A stretch of 42,661 nucleotides of DNA from assembly GCA_030653505.1 (NCBI GenBank), contig JAURZK010000129.1:1-42661 (forward strand), written 5' to 3'. A model generated the notes under the pieces. It did not search any database. It saw nothing but the letters and a program-made list of their open reading frames with translations, and was not told the origin of the DNA. Position numbers and translations under genes: made by a program. This DNA is from Rubrivivax sp. (GTDB lineage Bacteria; Pseudomonadota; Gammaproteobacteria; Burkholderiales; Burkholderiaceae_C). Positions 17,535-25,350 of this stretch are shown here, one piece after another (the first letter of the stretch is position 1; every line of letters begins with the position of its first letter).

Positions 17535-17969
17535 TTACCCGCGGTGCACGTGCGTGCGCCGCGGCGCGGAAACGCCGCGCCGGACCGCCTTCGCGCTGGA
17601 CGGCGCGCAGTCCTTGCAGCAGCCGTACAGCGTCAGGTCGTGGTCCTCCACCGTGAAGCCCTGCGGCGCCAGCCGTGACAAGTCGCCTGGGCAGGCGTGC
17701 ACGTCGAACACACGTTGGCACTGCCTGCACTGGAAGTGGTGGTGGTGCTGGAGCCCGACCACCTCGAAGCGCGGGTTCTCGCCCGGCAGGTTGACCAGTT
17801 GCAACTCGCCTTCCTCGACCAGCACCTTCAAGTTGCGATAGACCGTGGCGATGCCGAGGCCCGGCACTTCCTGCTGCGCAGCGCCCAGCACCTCCTGCGG
17901 CAGCAGCGGGCGGTCGGCCTTGGCGATGGCGTCGCGAATGGCGCTGCGCTGGCGGGTGTTGCGTTCCAT
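17535..17969 (-). CDS. Fur-family metal-dependent repressor, probably Zur
   Basis: A 144-residue protein starting MERNTRQRSAIRDAIAKADR. Residues 1-70 are the winged-helix domain with GLGIATVYRNLKVLVEEGEL, the Fur-family recognition helix. Residues 74-121 hold the metal-binding and dimer region: HHHHFQC-RQ-C (C81, C84) and YGCCKDC (C118, C121), a four-Cys structural zinc site. The roughly 20-residue basic tail is unusual. The gene is divergent from a small HHDD protein and a ZnuD-like TonB receptor, with operator-like palindromes in the 102-base gap. That context favours a zinc-sensing Zur that represses zinc uptake and perhaps itself; Fur or PerR cannot be excluded from sequence alone. Confidence 0.8.
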   Translation of the reverse strand: MERNTRQRSAIRDAIAKADRPLLPQEVLGAAQQEVPGLGIATVYRNLKVLVEEGELQLVNLPGENPRFEVVGLQHHHHFQCRQCQRVFDVHACPGDLSRLAPQGFTVEDHDLTLYGCCKDCAPSSAKAVRRGVSAPRRTHVHRG

Positions 17970-17995
17970 GCATCGAGGTTACCGGATCCCATGGA

Positions 17996-18021
17996 TGCAT
18001 ATTGATAATGCACTACCATTA
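17996..18021. promoter_or_regulatory. Overlapping palindromes, candidate Zur/Fur operator
   Basis: TGCAT-N7-ATGCA (17996-18012) overlaps TAATG-N6-CATTA (18006-18021). Read on the minus strand the second is GTAATG-N6-CATTAT, very like the GTAATG-TTATAA-CATTAC type of Zur box I recall. It lies 27 bases upstream of the regulator start and 51 bases upstream of the divergent gene, in the only AT-rich patch of this region. Autoregulation and control of the uptake genes are inferred. Confidence 0.55.
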
Positions 18022-18071
18022 CAAACAAGACCCGCTTAAACCCCCCGCCGCACGGACCTGCCGCTTCCCGG

Positions 18072-18440
18072 ATGAACCCCCACCGCCCGCCCGCATCGCC
18101 GAACCGACGCACCGTCGGTCTGTTGCTGTGCGCGATGCTGCTGGCGCAGGCGGTGGGCCTGTGGCATGGCGTGGTGCATGCGCCGGGCCCGCTGCACGCC
18201 ATCGAAGGCGACGCTGCATTGCCAGAGCCTGTCGGTCTGGAAAGGCTGTTCGCACATCACGACGATGGTGCGGACTGCCTGGCGCTCGACCAACTGAGCC
18301 ACGCGGACGCACCGGCCTTTGCTCGACCGGACCCGGGCGTCGTGCACCCCGTTCTGCCGCGTCTGCGCGCACCGCCACTGCCGAACGTGGCAGCACAGGC
18401 TTCGGGTTTCCAGGCGCGAGGCCCACCCGCGCTGGCCTGA
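18072..18440 (+). CDS. Small exported/anchored protein with HHDD-Cys motif next to TonB receptor
   Basis: A 122-residue protein. After a basic N-terminus there is one hydrophobic segment (VGLLLCAMLLAQAVGLWHG), a signal peptide or anchor. The centre carries a potential metal-binding cluster, LFAHHDDGADCLALDQLSHA, with His, Asp and Cys; the tail is Pro-rich (VLPRLRAPPLP). I recall similar short DUF2946-like proteins beside metal receptors in Burkholderiales but cannot confirm this. It is the first gene after the Zur-like operator, followed 132 bases later by the TonB receptor, so a role in periplasmic zinc handling is plausible but unproven. Confidence 0.6.
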   Translation: MNPHRPPASPNRRTVGLLLCAMLLAQAVGLWHGVVHAPGPLHAIEGDAALPEPVGLERLFAHHDDGADCLALDQLSHADAPAFARPDPGVVHPVLPRLRAPPLPNVAAQASGFQARGPPALA

Positions 18441-18572
18441 GCCCGGCACTGCGGCAAGCGGTGCTCCAGCCGTCGACGTAGGCCTGGCACCACAGGCCCG
18501 GAGGCGCTGGTGCCCGCTGCACTCGAACAACAGACACGGGGCCCCGAACGGGATCCGGAACCGAACGAATCC

Positions 18573-20639
18573 ATGAAGCTCAGACTTGTCCGTCACTCCC
18601 ACACCCTGGCCCTGGCCCTCAGCGCCACTTCCGCACCAGGCTTGCTGCTGGCGCAACAAGGCCCGGCATCCGCCCAGTCCACGCCACCGCTGGCCACCGG
18701 CCCAGCGTTGCAGAGCGTGATCGTCACAGGCAATCCCCTGCGCTCGACCGACATCTCCACACCGACGAGCGTGCTTGCCGGTGGTGCACTGGTGTTGCGA
18801 CGCGGCAGCACGCTGGGCGAGACGCTGGACGGCTTGCCCGGGGTGTCCTCCAGCTACTTCGGCCCCAACGCCAACCGGCCGATGATCCGCGGCCAGGACG
18901 GCGATCGCATCCGCATGCTGAGCAACTCCGGCGTGGCGCTGGACGCCTCGGGACTGAGCTACGACCATGCCGTGCCCATCGACCCGATGGTCATCGAGCG
19001 GGTCGAGGTGTTGCGCGGGCCGGCGGCCTTGTTGTACGGCGGCAGCGCCGTGGGCGGCGTGGTCAACGCCATCGACAACCGCATCCCCAAGGCAAGGAAC
19101 GGCGGCATCACGGGTGCCGCGGAACTGCGCTACGGCGGGCCCGCCGCCGAGCGCGGCGCCAGCGCCATCGTCGAGGCCGGCGGCACGGGCTTCGTCGTGC
19201 ATGCCGACGGCTTCTGGCGCCAGACCGATGACATGAAGGTACCGTCGTACCCGCGCCCCGACGGCAGCGGCGGCTTCGAAACCGCCGGCCGCATCGTCAA
19301 TTCGGCCAGCAAGAGCCACGGTGGCGCGCTGGGCGCATCGATGGTGTGGGGCCAGGGCTACTTCGGTGCGTCGGTGGACAGCTTCAACAGCGAGTACGGC
19401 ACCGTCGCCGAAGCAGACGTGACCATCGACATGGCCTCGAACAAGCTCACCTTGGCGGGCGAGGTGCGTGATCTGGGCGGCTTCGTCAGCGCGGTCATCG
19501 GCCAATGGCTGGTGTCCGACTACCGGCACCAGGAGATCGAGGGCGGCGAGGTGGGCACCACCTTCAAGACCAAGGGCTCCGACCTGCGCCTGCAGGCCCA
19601 GCACATGAAGCTCAGCGTCGGTGGTGGCAGCCTGGCCGGCGTGTTCGGTCTGCAGACCGAGAACGCCGACTTCTCGGCACTGGGCGCAGAGGCGTTCGTG
19701 CCGGGCACCACGACGCGGCAATACGGGCTGTTCTTCCTGGAGGAGTTCTCCAAGGGCGCCGCCACGCTCAGCTTCGGTGGCCGCGTGGGGCGCTCGACGG
19801 TGCAGTCCGCGGGAGATGCCCCGGGGCAGACGCAGTTCGGGGCAGCCCGGTCGCGTTCGTTCACGCCCTTCAGCGCTGCTCTCGGCGCGGTGGTCAGGCT
19901 GTCGCCGCTGTGGCAGCTGAGCGCCCATCTGGCCTATACCGAGCGTGCGCCGACGTTCTACGAGCTGTACGCCAACGGCCTGCACGTGGCCACTGGCGCC
20001 TATGAGGTCGGCAACCCCGACATGGCCGTCGAGAAGGGCGGCAACCTCGACGTCGCGGTGCAATGGAAGCAAGGCGCCCACCGCGCCAGGGCTGGCGTGT
20101 TCTACGGCGACCTTTCCAACTACATCGCGCTGCTGGGCACAGGCCGGGCGGAGATCACGGCTGCAGGGCCGGTGCCGGTGTTTGCCTTCACCGGTGTGCC
20201 TGCCAAGTTGTACGGCGTGGAGTTCGAAGGCCACTGGCGGTTGCTGGACGGCAGCCGGCAAGTCGAACTGGACGGCAAGCTCGACCTGATGCGCGCCACC
20301 AACGAAACCGCGGGCCAGCCACTGCCGCGCATCCCGCCCGCGCGGCTGACGACCGGCGTCAACTGGACCACGAGCGGCTGGGCCGCGCGGGCAGAAGTGA
20401 TCTTCGCCGCCGCGCAGGACCGCGTGCCAGCCGACGACCTGGCCACCCCGGCCTACACGCTCGTGAACCTGGCGCTGAGCTACAAGCTGCGCGTCACAGA
20501 CGCCGATGGCCACTTCTTCCTGAAGTTCAACAACGTCGGCAACGCGCTGGCCTACAACGCGACCTCCATCGCCACGGTGCGACCCTCAGCGCCACTGCCG
20601 GGTCGGGGGCTGATGGCGGGCGTGCGGCTGACGTTCTGA
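18573..20639 (+). CDS. TonB-dependent outer-membrane receptor, ZnuD-like
   Basis: A 688-residue protein from the ATG at 18573 (MKLRLVRHSHTLALALSATS), with a signal peptide ending near LLLAQ. The plug domain (about 45-170) has LGETLDGLPGVSSSYFGPNA, RPMIRGQDGDRIRML and VIERVEVLRGPAALLYGGSA, close to the zinc receptor ZnuD as I remember it. A 22-stranded barrel follows (TERAPTFYELYANGLHVATG near residue 455) and the protein ends in RLTF with a terminal aromatic residue, as needed for barrel insertion. It imports a metal or metal chelate with TonB energy. The His-rich loop seen in some ZnuD proteins is absent. The neighbouring Zur-like gene and operator support zinc, but other metals remain possible. 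Confidence 0.82.
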   Translation: MKLRLVRHSHTLALALSATSAPGLLLAQQGPASAQSTPPLATGPALQSVIVTGNPLRSTDISTPTSVLAGGALVLRRGSTLGETLDGLPGVSSSYFGPNANRPMIRGQDGDRIRMLSNSGVALDASGLSYDHAVPIDPMVIERVEVLRGPAALLYGGSAVGGVVNAIDNRIPKARNGGITGAAELRYGGPAAERGASAIVEAGGTGFVVHADGFWRQTDDMKVPSYPRPDGSGGFETAGRIVNSASKSHGGALGASMVWGQGYFGASVDSFNSEYGTVAEADVTIDMASNKLTLAGEVRDLGGFVSAVIGQWLVSDYRHQEIEGGEVGTTFKTKGSDLRLQAQHMKLSVGGGSLAGVFGLQTENADFSALGAEAFVPGTTTRQYGLFFLEEFSKGAATLSFGGRVGRSTVQSAGDAPGQTQFGAARSRSFTPFSAALGAVVRLSPLWQLSAHLAYTERAPTFYELYANGLHVATGAYEVGNPDMAVEKGGNLDVAVQWKQGAHRARAGVFYGDLSNYIALLGTGRAEITAAGPVPVFAFTGVPAKLYGVEFEGHWRLLDGSRQVELDGKLDLMRATNETAGQPLPRIPPARLTTGVNWTTSGWAARAEVIFAAAQDRVPADDLATPAYTLVNLALSYKLRVTDADGHFFLKFNNVGNALAYNATSIATVRPSAPLPGRGLMAGVRLTF

Positions 20640-20668
20640 CTGCCGCCGCGCCTGGTGGGCAAGCCATC

Positions 20669-21094
20669 TCAAGGCCCGAAGGCCTGCGCGAGCGCACGGT
20701 GCAGTTCGTCGGCGCTCTGCGGCGTATGCAGCACGCCGACGCGGCGCCCGTCGGCGGCGAACAGCAGCACGGTGCCGTCGGTCGCCGCGTGGCGGGCGGC
20801 AAAGGCCTGTGCGTCTTCCATCGCGAGGTGCGCGACGAGGAAGTCGACACGTTCGGCGTAGTCGCCTCGGATGCCGTTCATCAGTTCCATCACCGTGGCG
20901 CTGCCGACGTAGTTGGTATCGTGGGCCAGCACCAGCACCGGGCGGCCGGCGCCGACACGTGACAGGTCGGTAGGGTAGGCGCCGCGCGGCAGCGCCTGCC
21001 AGAGAAAGGCGCCGACACCGGCCAGCGCCAGCAGGATCAGCGGCCACTTCAGCCAGCGTGGAAAGCCGCCGGCGGCGGGGTGGGCGTCGTTCAT
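20669..21094 (-). CDS. Membrane-anchored thioredoxin-fold protein without CxxC
   Basis: A 141-residue protein starting MNDAHPAAGGFPRWLKWPLI. One membrane segment (about residues 15-33) is followed by a periplasmic domain: RPVLVLAHDTNYVGSATVME, VDFLVAHLAMEDAQAFAARH, DGTVLLFAADGRRVGVLHTP and a terminal helix DELHRALAQAF. Strand and helix order fit a thioredoxin fold, but the usual CxxC position has no cysteine, and the whole protein has none. A redox role is therefore unlikely; chaperone-like or binding roles are open. It is divergent from the rhodanese operon and convergent with the TonB gene (29-base gap). Confidence 0.55.
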   Translation of the reverse strand: MNDAHPAAGGFPRWLKWPLILLALAGVGAFLWQALPRGAYPTDLSRVGAGRPVLVLAHDTNYVGSATVMELMNGIRGDYAERVDFLVAHLAMEDAQAFAARHAATDGTVLLFAADGRRVGVLHTPQSADELHRALAQAFGP

Positions 21095-21275
21095 AGGGAA
21101 TCGTCGTTGCTGGGCAAGGTGGGTGGGGCGGGGGCAAAAGACCGACGCGGCACGATACACACCGCGCCAAGTCCCCACTGCGCGACCCCGAACCTGCCGT
21201 GTCCAGGCTCCGCCGGGCCCGCGGCGAACCCGGCCGGGCGGCCTGACAGCCCGTCCCGACCTCGAATGCCTTGCC

Positions 21276-21307
21276 GCCGGCTCCCGGCGCTGGCGCCGGG
21301 AGCCGGC
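21276..21307. repeat. Long perfect palindrome (15-base arms, 2-base centre)
   Basis: GCCGGCTCCCGGCGC - TG - GCGCCGGGAGCCGGC is a perfect inverted repeat. It sits in the 376-base gap (21095-21470) between the thioredoxin-fold gene and the rhodanese operon. It could form a very stable hairpin in an RNA from either strand, or be an extragenic palindrome. Apart from this and the repeat at 21393-21413 I see nothing else in the gap. Confidence 0.7.
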
Positions 21308-21392
21308 CTCTGCGGGGGGCGTCACCCAGGCCTTCCCGGTCGACGAGAGGGTGCAGGGTGTGGAGCGCTACCGGCGCATTTCCGCATAAGCA

Positions 21393-21413
21393 TCCAACGT
21401 TTCCGTCGTTGGA
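21393..21413. promoter_or_regulatory. Inverted repeat upstream of sulfur operon, candidate operator
   Basis: TCCAACG-N7-CGTTGGA is a perfect 7-base inverted repeat ending 57 bases before the rhodanese start. It is preceded by TTTCCGCATAAGCA, and TTTCCG recurs inside the spacer. I associate this type of TTCCGCATAA...CGTTGG sequence with promoters of sulfur genes in Burkholderiales (CysB-like control), from memory only. Confidence 0.4.
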
Positions 21414-21470
21414 GCGCATGACGTCGGCGGTCAGAATCGGCGCCCTGCTCACGCTGCCGCCGGCCCCGCC

Positions 21471-22448
21471 TTGAACATCCTGTCCCGCATCCTCGCCGCC
21501 TTCGTCGCTCTTGCTGCCCTGGCCGCCCAGGCCGCGCCCGCCGTGCCGCCGCTGCTCAGCGCGGCCGAACTGCAGGCCCGGCTGGCCCAGCCCGGGCTGC
21601 GCGTCATCGACATCCGCAGCCCCAGGGTCTTCGACGCCAAGCACATCCCCGGCGCGCTGTCGGCCCCCTACGGCAGCTGGCGCGGCCCGGCGAGCAACCC
21701 CGGCGAACTGCCCGACCTGGGCCGCCTGACGCGGCTGGTGCAGCAGCTGGGCCTGACACCCGCAACGCACGTCGTCGTCACCTACAGCGGTGAAGACGCC
21801 GCCGACTTCGGCGCCGCCGCGCGCGTCTACTGGACGCTCAAGGTGCTGGGCCTGCACAGGCTGTCCATCCTGAACGGCGGCATGGAAGCCTGGGCCGAGG
21901 CCGGCCTGCCGCAGGACGACATGCCGCTGGCGGTGCCGCCCAGCGCCTACGTGCCCAGCTTCGACACTTCGCTGATCGCGACGCGCGAAGAGCTCCAGGG
22001 CCGGCTCGTCGCAGGCGCGGCGGCCCCTGCAGGCGGCGCGCGGCTGCTCGATGCCCGCCCATCGCCATTCTTCAGCGGCCAGACGCGCCACGCGGCCTCG
22101 CTGGTGCCGGGCACGCTCAAGGGCGCGGTGAACCTCGAGTACACACGCTGGTTCGCACCCGACTCGGCGCGCATGCTGCCCGCCGACGAGGTGAAGCGGC
22201 TGGCCGAGACCTCGCCGGGCGCCGGCGACGGCGATGCGGTGAGCTTCTGCAACACCGGCCACTGGGCGGCCATCAACTGGTTCGCACTTTCGGAACTGGC
22301 GGGCCAAAAGGGCGTGCGCATGTACCCCGGCTCGATGGTGGAGTGGTCACAGGGGCCGGGGGCGACGGCAGCGATGGACAATGTGCCGGGTCGAGCCGGG
22401 CAGTTGCTGGTCGACTTCAAACTCTGGATCGACCGCACCTTCAACTGA
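21471..22448 (+). CDS. Periplasmic two-domain rhodanese (sulfurtransferase)
   Basis: A 325-residue protein starting at a TTG codon (MNILSRILAAFVALAALAAQ), whose signal peptide ends AQA-AP; no in-frame ATG fits better. The N-terminal rhodanese domain (about 25-145) has VIDIRSPRVFDAKHIPGA and LNGGMEAWAEAG, but its active loop reads TYSGEDAADFG with no Cys. The C-terminal domain (about 165-320) has LLDARPSPFF and the active loop SFCNTGHWA with Cys260, followed by YPGSMVEW. As in tandem thiosulfate:cyanide sulfurtransferases, only the second domain is catalytic. It should move sulfane sulfur in the periplasm. It is followed by a TsuA-type importer (46-base gap), suggesting that it prepares or receives thiosulfate-type sulfur. 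Confidence 0.85.
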   Translation: MNILSRILAAFVALAALAAQAAPAVPPLLSAAELQARLAQPGLRVIDIRSPRVFDAKHIPGALSAPYGSWRGPASNPGELPDLGRLTRLVQQLGLTPATHVVVTYSGEDAADFGAAARVYWTLKVLGLHRLSILNGGMEAWAEAGLPQDDMPLAVPPSAYVPSFDTSLIATREELQGRLVAGAAAPAGGARLLDARPSPFFSGQTRHAASLVPGTLKGAVNLEYTRWFAPDSARMLPADEVKRLAETSPGAGDGDAVSFCNTGHWAAINWFALSELAGQKGVRMYPGSMVEWSQGPGATAAMDNVPGRAGQLLVDFKLWIDRTFN

Positions 22449-22494
22449 CCCACGGCCGGCGCCGCGGCTACCGCGTCACCGCCGCCCCTCGCCG

Positions 22495-23571
22495 ATGAAA
22501 CGCCTGCCGCTGGCGGCCCTGATGGCCGCCTTCTTCGTTTTCCTGCTGTGGTTCGTGGCCGTACGCCAGGCTGCGCTGCTGCTCGTCGGCATCGGCATGG
22601 GCGCGGCGCTGGCCGGCACACGCTTCGGTTTCACCACGGGCTGGCGCCAACTGGTCGAAACACGCGACCCGCGCGGCGTCGTCGGCCAGCTGCTGCTGCT
22701 GGGCGGGGCGGCCACGCTGTGCATGCCGCTGCTGGGGGCCTTTCCCGAACTGCAGGCCGCCCTGGGCCCGCCCAGCATCAGCCTGCTCATCGGCGCCTTC
22801 GTCTTCGGGCTGACGATGCAGATCGCCGACGGCTGCGGCTCGGGCACGCTCTACAAGGCCGGGCTGGGCGTGCCGCTGAACATGGGCATCCTGCCGCTGT
22901 TTGCCGTGGGCAGCTTCGCCGGTTCGGCGCATCTCCACCACTGGCTGGCGCTGGGCCAGATCGAGCCCGTCGGGCTGGTGGCGAACTGGGGCGCGGGCAC
23001 GGCGCTGGCCGCCACCTGGGCGCTGCTGCTGGCCACCGGCATCACGGTGCGGCTGTTCGCCGGCTGGCAGCGTGAATGGCTCGCCAGACGCTGGGTGATC
23101 GGTGCGCTGGCCCTGGCCGTGCTGGCGGCGCTGAACCTGGCCATTGCCGGCCAGCCCTGGGGCGTGGTCTACGGCTTCGGCCTGTGGGGCGCCAAGCTGG
23201 CGCAGGCCGCGGGTGTCTTCGACCCCGCCGCCAACCCCTTCTGGAGCCAGCCCGGCAACACGCAGCGGCTGGCGCAGACGTTGCTGCTGGACGTCACGTC
23301 CATCACCAACATCGGCATCCTGTGTGGTGCGCTGTGGGTCGCGGCAGGCAAGGCGCCCGACGCATCCAAGCCGCTCACCGGTCGCCAGTGGGCGGTGGGC
23401 ATGGTGGCCGGCTTCGTGATGGGCTACAGCGCGCGGCTGGCCTTCGGCTGCAACGTCGGCGCCATGCTCAGCGGCATCTCCACCGGCAGCCTGCACGGCT
23501 GGATCTGGGTGCCTATGGCCTTCGCCGGCACGCTGATCGGGCTGCGGGTGCGCCGCCACTTCGGCTTCTGA
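22495..23571 (+). CDS. YeeE/YedE (TsuA-type) thiosulfate/sulfur importer
   Basis: A 358-residue inner-membrane protein starting MKRLPLAALMAAFFVFLLWF, with about nine or ten hydrophobic segments. It carries the duplicated sulfur-transport signature: QIADGCGSGTLYKAG with Cys114 and LAFGCNVGAMLSGI with Cys319. In the structurally studied TsuA such cysteines relay thiosulfate through the membrane by transient S-S contacts. The family is COG2391/DUF395. The position between a rhodanese and a tiny Cys-containing membrane protein supports sulfur import. The start has no obvious ribosome site; coupling to the upstream gene is possible. Confidence 0.85.
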   Translation: MKRLPLAALMAAFFVFLLWFVAVRQAALLLVGIGMGAALAGTRFGFTTGWRQLVETRDPRGVVGQLLLLGGAATLCMPLLGAFPELQAALGPPSISLLIGAFVFGLTMQIADGCGSGTLYKAGLGVPLNMGILPLFAVGSFAGSAHLHHWLALGQIEPVGLVANWGAGTALAATWALLLATGITVRLFAGWQREWLARRWVIGALALAVLAALNLAIAGQPWGVVYGFGLWGAKLAQAAGVFDPAANPFWSQPGNTQRLAQTLLLDVTSITNIGILCGALWVAAGKAPDASKPLTGRQWAVGMVAGFVMGYSARLAFGCNVGAMLSGISTGSLHGWIWVPMAFAGTLIGLRVRRHFGF

Positions 23572-23588
23572 ACGGGGGACACGACACG

Positions 23589-23768
23589 ATGGCCACCACC
23601 CTCACCCCCGCCCGTCTGCGCCGCGCCATGTTCTGGGCGCTGCTCTTTGCCTTCATCGGCTGGGATCTGCAGCGCAGCCCGACCATCGACCTGTGGCGCG
23701 AGCCGCCGCTGATCGCCGCCGGCTCGGGGCAGGTGAGCGCGGGCGGGCACTGTTCGATGGCGAAGTAG
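23589..23768 (+). CDS. 59-residue membrane protein of the sulfur operon
   Basis: A short protein starting MATTLTPARLRRAMFWALLF, 17 bases after the importer gene, with GGGG-type bases (AACGGGGGACACG) near the ribosome-site position. It has one membrane segment (about 13-26), the motif GWDLQRSPTIDLWREPP, and ends GQVSAGGHCSMAK with a single Cys55. The position directly after a TsuA-type importer, the Gly-Gly-His-Cys end and the even codon use indicate a real gene. No family is known to me. The terminal Cys could receive or pass sulfur, or anchor to the importer; this is inference. It ends 35 bases before the convergent CYTH-CHAD gene. Confidence 0.65.
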   Translation: MATTLTPARLRRAMFWALLFAFIGWDLQRSPTIDLWREPPLIAAGSGQVSAGGHCSMAK

Positions 23769-23803
23769 GCGCTGCGGCGCGGTCAGGCTGCAGCGCGCCG
23801 GGT

Positions 23804-25276
23804 TCAGCGCCAGAACACCGGCACGCCCTTCAGCCGCACCAGCGCCGCGGCCGCAGCGCGCGCCGTCGCCGCCTGGTGCGCCTGCAGCCAGCCGGCGGCA
23901 AACCAGGCGCGGGGGTCGTTTGCCGCCTCTTGCGGGAAGGCCTCGGCCGCCACGGCCACGTCCTGATGCAGGCCCAGCGCGTCTTGTGCCGCCGCCAGGC
24001 GGCGCCGACAGCGCTGCCAGGCGCGGCGCGGCCACAGCGGCGCGGTGAAGTCGGCCAGGTAGCGCAGGCGCTTGAGCTGCTTGCGCGCGCGGTGCTGTTC
24101 TTCCACGGGCAGCTGCTCGAAGCGCGCGCCGGCGCGCAGCACCAGGCGGTGCAGCTTGTGCAGCCGCGCGGCCACCAGTTCGCGCACGGCCTTGTGCGAC
24201 AGCGCTGCATAGGCTGCGCCGTCGGCGTGAGCCAGCGCCTGCAGGGCCAGCAGCGTGGACTGGAAGTCGGGCGCGCGTACCGCCGCCACGGGGTCGGCAG
24301 CAACGGGGGGCTGCCATTCGAGCAGCGGTGCGCCCGCGGCCAATAGCAGCGGCCGCACGGCGGCGACCACGGCGACATGGTCGCGCTGCTCGCCGAGCAG
24401 CGAAAACGTGTGCGACAGCACCGGCACCCAGGAGGCATCGATGGCCGGCGCCAGCGGCGCCAGTTCTCGCAGCAGCACGCGCACGCGGCGCAAGCCCACC
24501 CGCAGCTGGTGCACCACCTCCACCACGTCGGCATCGGGCCGCATCTCGCTGGCGTTGGCCAGCACCTGTTCCAGCGCCGACTGCAGCAGCGCGCGCATCA
24601 GCGCGGCGCCGTCGGCATCGGCGGCCAGCTGCGGCGCCCCGGCCTTGCTCGGGCGCGGCGGGTCTTCGGCCAGGCGCAGGCGCAGGCCACGTTCGGCCTT
24701 GGTCAGCGTGCTCTGCCACAGGCCGCCGTGATGCACGAAAGCCTGCGCCAGCGTGAACAGGCCCTGCACCGGGCCGCCCTTGTGTTCGAGCTCGAACTCG
24801 ACGATGGGCGCGCTGCGCCCTGCGGCCAGCACATGGCCGGTGTCGAGCGCGGCCTCGATGCAGCTGCCGTCGGCGTCGTACAGCTGGCAGTGCAGGCGCC
24901 AGATGTCGGTGGCGTGCTGCTCCAGCAGTTGCGGGTCGGCTGCGGCCTGCAGCGCCGCGGCCAGTTGCGCGCCCGCAGCCGTGCCCTCGTGGCGGGTGGG
25001 GTCGAGCGCGGGCCGTTCGCGGCTGGAGCCCGGCAAAGGCACCTCGTGTTCCAGCCGGTGCACGGCGCCGTCGCCCGCAGCCTTCAGCGTCTGCACCCAG
25101 CGCCGGCCTTCCAGGCGCAGGCGCAGTGCGATGCGCGCGCCCGCCAAGGCGCCGCACGCGGTGTCGAAGTAATGCGCGCGCAGCCGCACGCGGCGTGCGC
25201 CCTGGGCCAGCAGCGCGGCGCGCAGCGACGCCAGTGCAGTGTCGGGTACGCAGAACTTGAGTTCGAGTTCGGTCAT
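23804..25276 (-). CDS. CYTH and CHAD domain protein (inorganic triphosphatase/polyphosphate-binding)
   Basis: A 490-residue protein. Residues 1-200 form the CYTH domain: TELELKF at the start is the ExExK metal/triphosphate motif, followed by LRAHYFDT and ARIALRLRLEGRRWVQTLKA, and EFELEHKGG; these line the tunnel that binds triphosphate. Residues about 235-480 are the helical CHAD domain with HQLRVGLRRVRVLLREL and HRARKQLKRLRYLADF, basic His/Arg helices known to bind polyphosphate. E. coli YgiF has the same two-domain layout and cleaves tripolyphosphate. The gene is divergent from a glycerophosphodiesterase, sharing a 196-base region with a PHO-type repeat, so a link to phosphate supply is likely. 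Confidence 0.85.
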   Translation of the reverse strand: MTELELKFCVPDTALASLRAALLAQGARRVRLRAHYFDTACGALAGARIALRLRLEGRRWVQTLKAAGDGAVHRLEHEVPLPGSSRERPALDPTRHEGTAAGAQLAAALQAAADPQLLEQHATDIWRLHCQLYDADGSCIEAALDTGHVLAAGRSAPIVEFELEHKGGPVQGLFTLAQAFVHHGGLWQSTLTKAERGLRLRLAEDPPRPSKAGAPQLAADADGAALMRALLQSALEQVLANASEMRPDADVVEVVHQLRVGLRRVRVLLRELAPLAPAIDASWVPVLSHTFSLLGEQRDHVAVVAAVRPLLLAAGAPLLEWQPPVAADPVAAVRAPDFQSTLLALQALAHADGAAYAALSHKAVRELVAARLHKLHRLVLRAGARFEQLPVEEQHRARKQLKRLRYLADFTAPLWPRRAWQRCRRRLAAAQDALGLHQDVAVAAEAFPQEAANDPRAWFAAGWLQAHQAATARAAAAALVRLKGVPVFWR

Positions 25277-25350
25277 GCGGCGTGACGCGGTGCGGAGCCG
25301 ACGATTCTGCCCTGCACGAGGCGAACCCGGGTGCGATGCAGCCGGCACAA

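Noticed and set aside
18036..20513. Minus-strand open frame of 825 codons opposite the TonB receptor
   Set aside because: Antisense shadow of the receptor, with His/Gln/Arg-rich noise and no domain pattern.
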